Under the pieces are notes generated by a model that worked only from the letters and a program-made list of their open reading frames with translations, did no database searches and had not been told where the DNA came from. From Balaenoptera acutorostrata (taxonomy: Eukaryota; Chordata; Mammalia; Artiodactyla; Balaenopteridae): 64,000 nt of DNA. Shown here piece after piece: positions 24,620-38,691 of this stretch (its first letter is position 1; the number at the start of each line of letters is the position of its first letter). A program made the translations under genes and the position numbers. Location of the stretch: NCBI RefSeq assembly GCF_949987535.1, contig NW_026646048.1, positions 124,001 through 188,000 of the forward strand, given 5' to 3'.

Positions 24620-26378
24620 AGAAAGAATCTTCAAACCTATGTATTGATATCTCTCTGTAAGTGAGTCAAGGGGGTGTAAAGCGGCATAAACACAGCCGTG
24701 AAAAGCAGCTAAACCCCATTATAAAAATAAATGACTTTTCAAAACCCGTGAAACAAAGACAGTGAAAGAGAGAGAAATTCTTACAAAATTCGTTCAGGGG
24801 CTGTGATGCAACCTGGATTGACCATATCTAGACGCACAGCTGATTGAGACATAAGGCTGGATACTCTTGCGGCTGAGAGGTTCGGTGAGGTTGGGTGAGC
24901 CAACGCAGACCCTTTCAAGTAATACTGCATGGTACCCATCCCATGGGTCCCAAATCTCCAGGTTCAAGGGCATCTTCCTACATCGAAAACAGGCATGAGA
25001 AACCCAGAAGATGGTACACCGTGTGATCGGGAAAGGTTTCTAAAACGCACCTCATTTCTCATCTCCTATGCTCGGGTTCGCCTTACCAGCCGATTTACTA
25101 GCCATCTCCCTCCTTGGAGAATCAGCACCTTTAACCTCCTGTTCCGTACAGGTTGCAATTTGTCCTGAGGATGAACAGGAAGAGGGGGAACCAATGAGAG
25201 ACTAGCTCTAGGTGTTGGGACAGGCACAGGTCACTCTATTTTCCCATCAGGAAGAAGAATTAAGCACAAGCTCAGCCTGCCCCCCAGAACCAGAAGAGGG
25301 CCTGAAGCAATCCTGCGCTTTTGCGGCCAGCTCCCAAAAAAGCGAGTTGAAAAATGGAGCTCAGGGGCACTGCAATTCACAAACCTGCAGAGTTTTAAAT
25401 GATACCTCTCGTCCACAAATATATTAAGGGAAGGCAACGAAGAGGCTTTGAAAGCAAGGCAGAATTGCAGGAAACAGATTTCAGGAGGTAGATTCGAATC
25501 GCCTTGAAAGCACATGAAAAGCGGCAAAACGTGGACAATGATGCCCTTGGCCAAAAAGGGCGTATGCGTTTTTTCCTGAATATATTCAGGAAAAAACGCA
25601 TACGCCCTTTTTGGCCAACCAAGCAACCTGGAAAGGTCAATCAGCGCTCCAAAGAAGTCTCGCTTCCCAGCGGGCAAAAGGGCCATGCGGAAAAAAGTGT
25701 CCAAACCAGAAATGCAGGACCGGCCATGGAGAAATGGGAGCCTTGCTACGCTGATGGGTGGGATGTAAATTGCCAACAGCCACGCTGGAGAAGTGTACGG
25801 TGTGTCCTGAAACATCTAAAAAACACAGCTTGGAGAGCATAGGGCACTTCCACTCATGGGCGTATAAATTGGGAAAACTAAAAATCAGCAAGACACAGGC
25901 ACCCCAAAGTTTAGGGCTGCTCTGTTGACAAGAACCCCCACTTCATTACACCTTAAATATCCTAGGAAAGAGAAAAATGGATAAAGAAGTTGGGGTCCTC
26001 ATGTACAATGGAATATCACTCAGCCATGAAATCAACGTCATAAGGCTAGTAGCAGCACGATGAGTGGATTTAGGTACGACGATTCTAAGTGAAATAAGTC
26101 ACACAGAAAAAGACACTTATCATAAGATATCACTTCTAGAGGGAATGTAAAAACTGCTACACTTGAACTGAATTACAAAACAGAACAGAGTCACACGTTT
26201 AGGAAACACACTATGGCTGCTGAACGGGAAAGGTGAGGTGGGGTGATGCATAAAACAAGGGTTTCAAATTAGCTCAGATACCGTTCCATAAACCCAATAT
26301 GTAAGAGACAAGACCTATTCCTTTTTCAGTGAACTGGACTCAACACCCCCTATTCACCGCACAAGAATATATCTGACT
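24620..26378 (+). repeat. Satellite copy 15 (1,759 bp, diverged haplotype)
   Basis: Palindrome 25547-25618, perfect. Same diverged set as copy 14, plus ggatactctt. Its first motif is changed to agaaagaatc. Private: aatgactttt, gacgcacag, gaacaggaag, aaactgctac, and ggtcaatcag, which removes the CCAAT box. Confidence 0.97.
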
Positions 26379-28138
26379 AGTAAGAATCTTCAAACCTATG
26401 TATTGATATCTCTCTGTAAGTGAGTCAAGGGGGTGTAAAGCGGCATAAACACAGCCGTGAAAAGCAGCTAAACCCCATTATAAAAATAAATTACTTTTCA
26501 AAACCCGTGAAACAAAGACAGTGAAAGAGAGAGAAATTCTTACAAAATTCGTTCAGGGGCTGTGATGCAACCTGGATTGACCATATCTAGACCCACAGCT
26601 GATTGAGACATAAGGGTGGACACTCTTGGGGCTGAGAGGTTCGGTGAGGTTGGGTGAGCCAACGCAGACCCTTTCAAGTAATACTGCATGGTACCCATCC
26701 CATGGGTCCCAAATCTCCAGGTTCAAGGGCATCTTCCTACGTCGAAAACAGGCATGAGAAACCCAGAAGATGGTACACCGTGTGATCGGGAAAGGTTTCT
26801 AAAACGCACCTCATTTCTCATCTCCTTTGCTCGGGTTCGCCATTCCAGCCGATTTACTAGCCATCTCCCTCCTTGGAGAATCAGCACCTTTACCCTCCTG
26901 TTCCGTACAGGTTGCAATTTGTCCTGAGGATGAACGGGAAGAGGGGGAACCAATGAGAGACTAGCTCCAGGGGTTGGGACAGGCACAGGTCACTCTATTT
27001 TCCCATCAGGAAGAAGAATTAAGCACAAGCTCAGCCTGCCCCCCAGAACCAGAAGAGGGCCTGAAGCAATCCTGCGCTTTTGCGGCCAGCTCCCAAAAAA
27101 GCGAGTTGAAAAATGGAGCTCAGGGGCACTGCAATTCACAAACCTGCAGAGTTTTAAATGATACCTCTCGTCCACAAATATATTAAGGGGAAGGCTACGA
27201 AGAGGCTTTGAAAGCAAGGCAGAATTGCAGGAAACAGATTTCAGGAGGTAGATTCGAATCGCCTTGAAAGCACATGAAAAGCGGCAAAACGTGGACAATG
27301 ATGCCCTTGGCCAAAAAGGGCGTATGCATTTTTTCCTGAATATATTCAGGAAAAAACGCATACGCCCTTTTTGGCCAACCAAGCAACCTGGAAAGGCCAA
27401 TCAGCGCTCCAAAGAAGTCTCGCTTCCCAGCGGGCAAAAGGGCCATGCGGAAAAAAGTGTCCAAACCAGAAATGCAGGACTGGCCATGGAGAAATGGGAG
27501 CCTTGCTACGCTGATGGGTGAGATGTAAATTACCAACAGCCACTCTGGAGAAGTGTACGGTGTGTTCTGAAACATCTAAAAAACACAGCTTGGAGAGCAT
27601 AGGGCACTTCCACTCATGGGCGTATAAATTGGGAAAACTAAAAATCAGCAAGACACAGGCACCCCAAAGTTTAGGGCTGCTCTGTTGGCAAGAATCCCCA
27701 CTTCATTACACCTTAAATATCCTAGGAAAGAGAAAAATGGATAAAGAAGTTGGGGTCCTCATGTACAATGGAATATCACTCAGCCATGAAATCAACGTCA
27801 TAAGGCTAGTAGCAGCACGATGAGTGGATTTAGGTACGACGATTCTAAGTGAAATAAGTCACACAGAAAAAGACACTTATCATAAGATATCACTTCTAGA
27901 GGGAATGTAAAAACCGCTACACTTGAACTGAATTACAAAACAGAACAGAGTCACACGTTTAGGAAACACACTACGGCTGCTGAACGGGAAAGGTGAGGTG
28001 GGGTGATGCATAAAACAAGGGTTTCAAATTAGCTCAGATACCGTTCCATAAACCCCATATGTAAGAGACAAGACCTATTCATTTTTCAGTGAACTGGACT
28101 CAACACCCCCTATTCACCGCACAAGAATATATCTGACT
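26379..28138 (+). repeat. Satellite copy 16 (1,760 bp, longest)
   Basis: Palindrome 27307-27378 with G to A at 27328 (CpG change). One extra G in attaaggggaagg near 27190. ctccagggg family but with aaggctacg as in copies 10-12. Private: gactggcc, ggtgagatg, aattaccaac, gttggcaagaatcc, aaccccatatg and attcattttt. Confidence 0.97.
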
Positions 28139-29897
28139 AGTAAGAATCTTCAAACCTATGTATTGATATCTCTCTGTAAGTGAGTTAAGGGGGTGTAAAG
28201 CGGCATAAACACAGCCGTGAAAAGCAGCTAAACCCCATTATAAAAATAAATTACTTTTCAAAACCCGTGAAACAAAGACAGTGAAAGAGAGAGAAATTCT
28301 TACAAAATTCGTTCAGGGGCTGTGATGCAACCTGGATTGACCATATCTAGACCCACAGCTGATTGAGACATAAGGGTGGACACTCTTGGGGCTGAGAGGA
28401 TCGGTGAGGTTGGGTGAGCCAACGCAGACCCTTTCAAGTAATACTGCATGGTACCCATCCCATGGGTCCCAAATCTCCAGGTTCAAGGGCATCTTCCTAC
28501 GTCGAAAACAGGCATGAGAAACCCAGAAGATGGTACACCGTGTGATCGGGAAAGGTTTCTAAAACGCACCTCATTTCTCATCTCCTTTGCTCGGGTTCGC
28601 CATTCCAGCCGATTTACTAGCCATCTCCCTCCTTGGAGAATCAGCACCTTTACCCTCCTGTTCCGTACAGGTTGCAATTTGTCCTGAGGATGAACGGGAA
28701 GAGGGGGAACCAATGAGAGACTAGCTCCAGGGGTTGGGACAGGCACAGGTCACTCTATTTTCCCATCAGGAAGAAGAATTAAGCACAAGCTCAGCCTGCC
28801 CCCCAGAACCAGAAGAGGGCCTGAAGCAATCCTGCGCTTTTGCGGCCAGCTCCCAAAAAAGCGAGTTGAAAAATGGAGCTCAGGGGCACTGCAATTCACA
28901 AACCTGCAGAGTTTTAAATGATACGTCTCGTCCACAAATATATTAAGGGAAGGCAACGAAGAGGCTTTAAAAGCAAGGCAGAATTGCAGGAAACAGATTT
29001 CAGGAGGTAGATTCGAATCGCCTTGAAAGCACATGAAAAGCGGCAAAACGTGGACAATGATGCCCTTGGCCAAAAAGGGCGTATGCGTTTTTTCCTGAAT
29101 ATATTCAGGAAAAAACGCATACGCCCTTTTTGGCCAACCAAGCAACCTGGAAAGGCCAATCAGCGCTCCAAAGAAGTCTCGCTTCCCAGCGGGCAAAAGG
29201 GCCATGCGGAAAAAAGTGTCCAAACCAGAAATGCAGGACCGGCCATGGAGAAATGGGAGCCTTGCTTCGCTGATGGGTGGGATGTAAATTGCCCACAGCC
29301 ACTCTGGAGAAGTGTACGGTGTGTTCTGAAACATCTAAAAAACACAGCTTGGAGAGCATAGGGCACTTCCACTCATGGGCGTATAAATTGGGAAAACTAA
29401 AAATCAGCAAGACACAGGCACCCCAAAGTTTAGGGCTGCTCTGTTGACAAGAACCCCCACTTCATTACACCTTAAATATCCTAGGAAAGAGAAAAATGGA
29501 TAAAGAAGTTGGGGTCCTCATGTACAATGGAATATCACTCAGCCATGAAATCAACGTCATAAGGCTAGTAGCAGCACGATGAGTGGATTTAGGTACGACG
29601 ATTCTAAGTGAAATAAGTCACACAGAAAAAGACACTTATCATAAGATATCACTTCTAGAGGGAATGTAAAAACCGCTACACTTGAACTGAATTACAAAAC
29701 AGAACAGAGTCACACGTTTAGGAAACACACTACGGCTGCTGAACGGGAAAGGTGAGGTGGGGTGATGCATAAAACAAGGGTTTCAAATTAGCTCCGATAC
29801 CGTTCCATAAACCCAATATGTAAGAGACAAGACCTATTCCTTTTTCAGTGAACTGGACTCAACACCCCCTATTCACAGCACAAGAATATATCTGACT
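28139..29897 (+). repeat. Satellite copy 17 (1,759 bp)
   Basis: Palindrome 29066-29137, perfect. ctccagggg family. Private: gagttaaggg, gaggatcgg, atacgtctcg, gctttaaaag, gcttcgctg, ttgcccacag and attcacagc. Confidence 0.97.
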
Positions 29898-31656
29898 AGT
29901 AAGAATCTGCAAACCTATGTATTGATATCTCTCTGTAAGTGAGTCAAGGGGGTGTAAAGCGGCATAAACACAGCCGTGAAAAGCAGCTAAACCCCATTAT
30001 AAAAATAAATTACTTTTCAAAACCCGTGAAACAAAGACAGTGAAAGAGAGAGAAATTCTTACAAAATTCGTTCAGGGGCTGTGATGCAACCTGGATTGAC
30101 CATATCTAGACCCACAGCTGATTGAGACATAAGGGTGGACACTCTTGGGGCTGAGAGTTTCGGTGAGGTTGGGTGAGCCAACGCAGACCCTTTCAAGTAA
30201 TACTGCATGGTACCCATCCCATGGGTCCCAAATCTCCAGGTTCAAGGGCATCTTCCTACGTCGAAAACAGGCATGAGAAACCCAGAAGATGGTACACCGT
30301 GTGATCGGGAAAGGTTTCTAAAACGCACCTCATTTCTCATCTCCTTTGCTCGGGTTCGCCATTCCAGCCGATTTACTAGCCATCTCCCTCCTTGGAGAAT
30401 CAGCACCTTTACCCTCCTGTTCCGTACAGGTTGCAATTTGTCCTGAGGATGAACGGGAAGAGGGGGAACCAATGAGAGACTAGCTCCAGGGGTTGGGACA
30501 GGCACAGGTCACTCTATTTTCCCATCAGGAAGAAGAATTAAGCACAAGCTCAGCCTGCCCCCCAGAACCAGAAGAGGGCCTGAAGCAATCCTGCGCTTTT
30601 GCGGCCAGCTCCCAAAAAAGCGAGTTGAAAAATGCAGCTCAGGGGCACTGCAATTCACAAACCTGCAGAGTTTTAAATGATACCTCTCGTCCACAAATAT
30701 ATTAAGGGAAGGCAACGAAGAGGCTTTGAAAGCAAGGCAGAATTGCAGGAAACAGATTTCAGGAGGTAGATTCGAATCGCCTTGAAAGCACATGAAAAGC
30801 GGCAAAACGTGGACAATGATGCCCTTGGCCAAAAAGGGCGTATGCGTTTTTTCCTGAATATATTCAGGAAAAAACGCATACGCCCTTTTTGGCCAACCAA
30901 GCAACCTGGAAAGGCCAATCAGCGCTCCAAAGAAGTCTCGCTTCCCAGCGGGCAAAAGGGCCATGCGGAAAAAAGTGTCCAAACCAGAAATGCAGGACCG
31001 GCCATGGAGAAATGGGAGCCTTGCTACGCTGATGGGTGGGATGTAAATTGCCAACAGCCACTCTGGAGAAGTGTACGGTGTGTTCTGAAACATCTAAAAA
31101 ACACAGCTTGGAGAGCATAGGGCACTTCCACTCATGGGCGTATAAATTGGGAAAACTAAAAATCAGCAAGACACAGGCACCCCAAAGTTTAGGGCTGCTC
31201 TGTTGACAAGAACCCCCACTTCATTACACCTTAAATATCCTAGGAAAGAGAAAAATGGATAAAGAAGTTGGGGTCCTCATGTACAATGGAATATCACTCA
31301 GCCATGAAATCAACGTCATAAGGCTAGTAGCAGCACGATGAGTGGATTTAGGTACGACGATTCTAAGTGAAATAAGTCACACAGAAAAAGACACTTATCA
31401 TAAGATATCACTTCTAGAGGGAATGTAAAAACCGCTACACTTGAACTGAATTACAAAACAGAACAGAGTCACACGTTTAGGAAACACACTACGGCTGCTG
31501 AACGGGAAAGGTGAGGTGGGGTGATGCATAAAACAAGGGTTTCAAATTAGCTCAGATACCGTTCCATAAACCCAATATGTAAGAGACAAGACCTATTCCT
31601 TTTTCAGTGAACTGGACTCAACACCCCCTATTCACCGCACAAGAATATATCTGACT
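29898..31656 (+). repeat. Satellite copy 18 (1,759 bp)
   Basis: Palindrome 30825-30896, perfect. ctccagggg family. Private: gaatctgcaaac, gagagtttcgg and aaatgcagctc. Confidence 0.97.
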
Positions 31657-33414
31657 AGTAAGAATCTTCAAACCTATGTATTGATATCTCTCTGTAAGTG
31701 AGTCAAGGGGGTGTAAAGCGGCATAAACACAGCCGTGAAAAGCAGCTAAACCCCATTATAAAAATAAATTACTTTTCAAAACCCGTGAAACAAAGACAGT
31801 GAAAGAGAGAGAAATTCTTACAAAATTCGTTCAGGGGCTGTGATGCAACCTGGATTGACCATATCTAGACCCACAGCTGATTGAGACATAAGGGTGGACA
31901 CTCTTGGGGCTGAGAGGTTCGGTGAGGTTGGGTGAGCCAACGCAGACCCTTTCAAGTAATACTGCATGGTACCCATCCCATGGGTCCCAAATCTCCAGGT
32001 TCAAGGGCATCTTCCTACGTCGAAAACAGGCATGAGAAACCCAGAAGATGGTACACCGTGTGATCGGGAAAGGTTTCTAAAACGCACCTCATTTCTCATC
32101 TCCTTTGCTCGGGTTCGCCATTCCAGCCGATTTACTAGCCATCTCCCTCCTTGGAGAATCAGCACCTTTACACTCCTGTTCCGTACAGGTTGCAATTTGT
32201 CCTAAGGATGAACGGGAAGAGGGGGAACCAATGAGAGACTAGCTCCAGGGGTTGGGACAGGCACAGGTCACTCTATTTTCCCATCAGGAAGAAGAATTAA
32301 GCACAAGCTCAGCCTGACCCCAGAACCAGAAGAGGGCCTGAAGCAATCCTGCGCTTTTGCGGCCAGCTCCCAAAAAAGCGAGTTGAAAAATGGAGCTCAG
32401 GGGCACTGCAATTCACAAACCTGCAGAGTTTTAAATGATACCTCTCGTCCACAAATATATTAAGGGAAGGCAACGAAGAGGCTTTGAAAGCAAGGCAGAA
32501 TTGCAGGAAACAGATTTCAGGAGGTAGATTCGAATCGCCTTGAAAGCACATGAAAAGCGGCAAAACGTGGACAATGATGCCCTTGGCCAAAAAGGGCGTA
32601 TGCGTTTTTTCCTGAATATATTCAGGAAAAAACGCATACGCCCTTTTTGGCCAACCAAGCAACCTGGAAAGGCCAATCAGCGCTCCAAAGAAGTCTCGCT
32701 TCCCAGCGGGCAAAAGGGCCATGCGGAAAAAAGTGTCCAAACCAGAAATGCAGGACCGGCCATGGAGAAATGGGAGCCTTGCTACGCTGATGGGTGGGAT
32801 GTAAATTGCCAACAGCCACTCTGGAGAAGTGTACGGTGTGTTCTGAAACATCTAAAAAACACAGCTTGGAGAGCATAGGGCACTTCCACTCATGGGCGTA
32901 TAAATTGGGAAAACTAAAAATCAGCAAGACACAGGCACCCCAAAGTTTAGGGCTGCTCTGTTGACAAGAACCCCCACTTCATTACACCTTAAATATCCTA
33001 GGAAAGAGAAAAATGGATAAAGAAGTTGGGGTCCTCATGTACAATGGAATATCACTCAGCCATGAAATCAACGTCATAAGGCTAGTAGCAGCACGATGAG
33101 TGGATTTAGGTACGACGATTCTAAGTGAAATAAGTCACACAGAAAAAGACACTTATCATAAGATATCACTTCTAGAGGGAATGTAAAAACCGCTACACTT
33201 GAACTGAATTACAAAACAGAACAGAGTCACACGTTTAGGAAACACACTACGGCTGCTGAACGGGAAAGGTGAGGTGGGGTGATGCATAAAACAAGGGTTT
33301 CAAATTAGCTCCGATACCGTTCCATAAACCCAATATGTAAGAGACAAGACCTATTCCTTTTTCAGTGAACTGGACTCAACACCCCCTATTCACCGCACAA
33401 GAATATATCTGACT
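31657..33414 (+). repeat. Satellite copy 19 (1,758 bp)
   Basis: Palindrome 32583-32654, perfect. ctccagggg family. One base lost and one changed in the C run (cctgaccccag near 32315). Private: tttacactcc and gtcctaaggat. Confidence 0.97.
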
Positions 33415-35173
33415 AGTAAGAATCTTCAAACCTATGTATTGATATCTCTCTGTAAGTGAGTCAAGGGGGTGTAAAGCGGCATAAACACAGCCGTGAAAAG
33501 CAGCTAAACCCCATTATAAAAATAAATTACTTTTCAAAACCCGTGAAACAAAGACAGTGAAAGAGAGAGAAATTCTTACAAAATTCGTTCAGGGGCTGTG
33601 ATGCAACCTGGATTGACCATATCTAGACCCACAGCTGATTGAGACATAAAGGTGGACACTCTTGGGGCTGAGAGGTTCGGTGAGGTTGGGTGAGCCAACG
33701 CAGACCCTTTCAAGTAATACTGCATGGTACCCATCCCATGGGTCCCAAATCTCCAGGTTCAAGGGCATCTTCCTACGTCGAAAACAGGCATGAGAAACCC
33801 AGAAGATGGTACACCGTGTGATCGGGAAAGGTTTCTAAAACGCACCTCATTTCTCATCTCCTTTGCTCGGGTTCGCCATTCCAGCCGATTTACTAGCCAT
33901 CTCCCTCCTTGGAGAATCAGCACCTTTACCCTCCTGTTCCGTACAGGTTGCAATTTGTCCTGAGGATGAACGGGAAGAGGGGGAACCAATGAGAGACTAG
34001 CTCCAGGGGTTGGGACAGGCACAGGTCACTCTATTTTCCCATCAGGGAGAAGAATTAAGCACAAGCTCAGCCTGCCCCCCAGAACCAGAAGAGGGCCTGA
34101 AGCAATCCTGCGCTTTTGCGGCCAGCTCCCAAAAAAGCGAGTTGAAAAATGGAGCTCAGGGGCACTGCAATTCACAAACCTGCAGAGTTTTAAATGATAC
34201 CTCTCGTCCACAAATATATTAAGGGAAGGCAACGAAGAGGCTTTGAAAGCAAGGCAGAATTGCAGGAAACAGATTTCAGGAGGTAGATTCGAATCGCCTT
34301 GAAAGCACATGAAAAGCGGCAAAACGTGGACAATGATGCCCTTGGCCAAAAAGGGCGTATGCGTTTTTTCCTGAACATATTCAGGAAAAAACGCATACGC
34401 CCTTTTTGGCCAACCAAGCAACCTGGAAAGGCCAATCAGCGCTCCAAAGAAGTCTCGCTTCCCAGCGGGCAAAAGGGCCATGCGGAAAAAAGTGTCCAAA
34501 CCAGAAATGCAGGACCGGCCATGGAGAAATGGGAGCCTTGCTACGCTGATGGGTGGGATGTAAATTGCCAACAGCCACTCTGGAGAAGTGTACGGTGTGT
34601 TCTGAAACATCTAAAAAACACAGCTTGGAGAGCATAGGGCACTTCCACTCATGGGCGTATAAATTGGGAAAACTAAAAATCAGCAAGACACAGGCACCCC
34701 AAAGTTTAGGGCTGCTCTGTTGACAAGAACCCCCACTTCATTACACCTTAAATATCCTAGGAAAGAGAAAAATGGATAAAGAAGTTGGGGTCCTCATGTA
34801 CAATGGAATATCACTCAGCCATGAAATCAACGTCATAAGGCTAGTAGCAGCACGATGAGTGGATTTAGGTACGACGATTCTAAGTGAAATAAGTCACACA
34901 GAAAAAGACACTTATCATAAGATATCACTTCTAGAGGGAATGTAAAAACCGCTACACTTGAACTGAATTACAAAACAGAACAGAGTAACACGTTTAGGAA
35001 ACACACTACGGCTGCTGAACGGGAAAGGTGAGGTGGGGTGATGCATAAAACAAGGGTTTCAAATTAGCTCCGATACCGTTCCATAAACCCAATATGTAAG
35101 AGACAAGACCTAATCCTTTTTCAGTAAAGTGGACTCAACACCCCCTATTCACCGCACAAGAATATATCTGACT
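33415..35173 (+). repeat. Satellite copy 20 (1,759 bp)
   Basis: Palindrome 34342-34413 with T to C at 34376, one base from the centre pair; this is the only palindrome variant in the AT-rich tip. ctccagggg family. Private: cataaaggtgg, atcagggaga, agagtaacac and cagtaaagtgg. Confidence 0.97.
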
Positions 35174-36932
35174 AGTAAGAATCTTCAAACCTATGTATTG
35201 ATATCTCTCTGTAAGTGAGTCAAGGGGGTGTAAAGCGGCATAAACACAGCTGTGAAAAGCAGCTAAACCCCATTATAAAAATAAATTACTTTTCAAAACC
35301 CGTGAAACAAAGACAGTGAAAGAGAGAGAAATTCTTACAAAATTCGTTCAGGGGCTGTGATGCAACCTGGATTGACCATATCTAGACCCACAGCTGATTG
35401 AGACATAAGGGTGGACACTCTTGGGGCTGAGAGGTTCGGTGAGGTTGGGTGAGCCAACGCAGACCCTTTCAAGTAATACTGCATGGTACCCATCCCATGG
35501 GTCCCAAATCTCCAGGTTCAAGGGCATCTTCCTACGTCGAAAACAGGCATGAGAAACCCAGAAGATGGTACACCGTGTGATCGGGAAAGGTTTCTAAAAC
35601 GCACCTCATTTCTCATCTCCTTTGCTCGGGTTCGCCATTCCAGCCGATTTACTAGCCATCTCCCTCCTTGGAGAATCAGCACCTTTACCCTCCTGTTCCG
35701 TACAGGTTGCAATTTGTCCTGAGGATGAACGGGAAGAGGGGGAACCAATGAGAGACTAGCTCCAGGGGTTGGGACAGGCACAGGTCACTCTATTTTCCCA
35801 TCAGGAAGAAGAATTAAGCACAAGCTCAGCCTGCCCCCCAGAACCAGAAGAGGGCCTGAAGCAATCCTGCGCTTTTGCGGCCAGCTCCCAAAAAAGCGAG
35901 TTGAAAAATGGAGCTCAGGGGCACTGCAATTCACAAACCTGCAGAGTTTTAAATGATACCTCTCGTCCACAAATATATTAAGGGAAGGCAACGAAGAGGC
36001 TTTGAAAGCAAGGCAGAATTGCAGGAAACAGATTTCAGGAGGTAGATTCGAATCGCCTTGAAAGCACATGAAAAGCGGCAAAACGTGGACAATGATGCCC
36101 TTGGCCAAAAAGGGCGTATGCGTTTTTTCCTGAATATATTCAGGAAAAAACGCATACGCCCTTTTTGGCCAACCAAGCAACCTGGAAAGGCCAATCAGCG
36201 CTCCAAAGAAGTCTCGCTTCCCAGCGGGCAAAAGGGCCATGCGGAAAAAAGTGTCCAAACCAGAAATGCAGGACCGGCCATGGAGAAATGGGAGCCTTGC
36301 TACGCTGATGGGTGGGATGTAAATTGCCAACAGCCACGCTGGAGAAGTGTACGGTGTGTTCTGAAACATCTAAAAAACACAGCTTGGAGAGCATAGGGCA
36401 CTTCCACTCATGGGCGTATAAATTGGGAAAACTAAAAATCAGCAAGACACAGGCACCCCAAAGTTTAGGGCTGCTCTGTTGACAAGAACCCCCACTTCAT
36501 TACACCTTAAATATCCTAGGAAAGAGAAAAATGGATAAAGAAGTTGGGGTCCTCATGTACAATGGAATATCACTCAGCCATGAAATCAACGTCATAAGGC
36601 TAGTAGCAGCACGATGAGTGGATTTAGGTACGACGATTCTAAGTGAAATAAGGCACACAGAAAAAGACACTTATCCTAAGATATCACTTATAGAGGGAAT
36701 GTAAAAACCGCTACACTTGAACTGAATTGCAAAACAGAACAGAGTCACACGTTTAGGAAACACACTATGGCTGCTGAACGGGAAAGGTGAGGTGGGGTGA
36801 TGCATAAAACAAGGGTTTCAAATTAGCTCAGATACCGTTCCATAAACCCAATATGTAAGAGACAAGACCTATTCCTTTTTCAGTGAACTGGACTCAACAC
36901 CCCCTATTCACCGCACAAGAATATATCTGACT
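35174..36932 (+). repeat. Satellite copy 21 (1,759 bp)
   Basis: Palindrome 36101-36172, perfect. ctccagggg family. Its right half carries a marker set shared only with copy 22: ataaggcacac, tatcctaaga, acttatagagg and aattgcaaa. Also gccacgctgg and ctatggctg. Private: acagctgtgaa. Confidence 0.97.
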
Positions 36933-38691
36933 AGTAAGAATCTTCAAACCTATGTATTGATATCTCTCTGTAAGTGAGTCAAGGGGGTGTAAAGCGGCAT
37001 ATACACAGCCGTGAAAAGCAGCTAAACCCCATTATAAAAATAAATTACTTTTCAAAACCCGTGAAACAAAGACAGTGAAAGAGAGAGAAATTCTTACAAA
37101 ATTCGTTCAGGGGCTGTGATGCAACCTGGATTGACCATATCTAGACCCACAGCTGATTGAGACATAAGGGTGGACACTCTTGGGGCTGAGAGGTTCGGTG
37201 AGGTTGGGTGAGCCAACGCAGACCCTTTCAAGTAATACTGCATGGTACCCATCCCATGGGTCCCAAATCTCCAGGTTCAAGGGCATCTTCCTACGTCGAA
37301 AACAGGCATGAGAAACCCAGAAGATGGTACACCGTGTGATCGGGAAAGGTTTCTAAAACGCACCTCATTTCTCATCTCCTTTGCTCGGGTTCGCCATTCC
37401 AGCCGATTTACTAGCCATCTCCCTCCTTGGAGAATCAGCACCTTTACCCTCCTGTTCCGTACAGGTTGCAATTTGTCCTGAGGATGAACGGGAAGAGGGG
37501 GAACCAATGAGAGACTAGCTCCAGGGGTTGGGACAGGCACAGGTCACTCTATTTTCCCATCAGGAAGAAGAATTAAGCACAAGCTCAGCCTGCCCCCCAG
37601 AACCAGAAGAGGGCCTGAAGCAATCCTGCGCTTTTGCGGCCAGCTCCCAAAAAAGCGAGTTGAAAAATGGAGCTCAGGGGCACTGCAATTCACAAACCTG
37701 CAGAGTTTTAAATGATACCTCTCGTCCACAAATATATTAAGGGAAGGCAACGAAGAGGCTTTGAAAGCAAGGCAGAATTGCAGGAAACAGATTTCAGGAG
37801 GTAGATTCGAATCGCCTTGAAAGCACATGAAAAGCGGCAAAACGTGGACAATGATGCCCTTGGCCAAAAAGGGCGTATGCGTTTTTTCCTGAATATATTC
37901 AGGAAAAAACGCATACGCCCTTTTTGGCCAACCAAGCAACCTGGAAAGGCCAATCAGCGCTCCAAAGAAGTCTCGCTTCCCAGCGGGCAAAAGGGCCATG
38001 CGGAAAAAAGTGTCCAAACCAGAAATGCAGGACCGGCCATGGAGAAATGGGAGCCTTGCTACGCTGATGGGTGGGATGTAAATTGCCAACAGCCACGCTG
38101 GAGAAGTGTACGGTGTGTTCTGAAACATCTAAAAAACACGGCTTGGAGAGCATAGGGCACTTCCACTCATGGGCGTATAAATTGGGAAAACTAAAAATCA
38201 GCAAGACACAGGCACCCCAAAGTTTAGGGCTGCTCTGTTGACAAGAACCCCCACTTCATTACACCTTAAATATCCTAGGAAAGAGAAAAATGGATATAGA
38301 AGTTGGGGTCCTCATGTACAATGGAATATCACTCAGCCATGAAATCAACGTCATAAGGCTAGTAGCAGCACGATGAGTGGATTTAGGTACGACGATTCTA
38401 AGTGAAATAAGGCACACAGAAAAAGACACTTATCCTAAGATATCACTTATAGAGGGAATGTAAAAACCGCTACACTTGAACTGAATTGCAAAACAGAACA
38501 GAGTCACACGTTTAGGAAACACACTATGGCTGCTGAACGGGAAAGGTGAGGTGGGGTGATGCATAAAACAAGGGTTTCAAATTAGCTCAGATACCGTTCC
38601 ATAAACCCAATATGTAAGAGACAAGACCTATTCCTTTTTCAGTGAACTGGACTCAACACCCCCTATTCACCGCACAAGAATATATCTGACT
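36933..38691 (+). repeat. Satellite copy 22 (1,759 bp), sister of copy 21
   Basis: Palindrome 37860-37931, perfect. Repeats the right-half marker set of copy 21. gcatatacac near its start is shared with copy 23. Private: acacggcttgg and gatatagaag. Confidence 0.97.
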
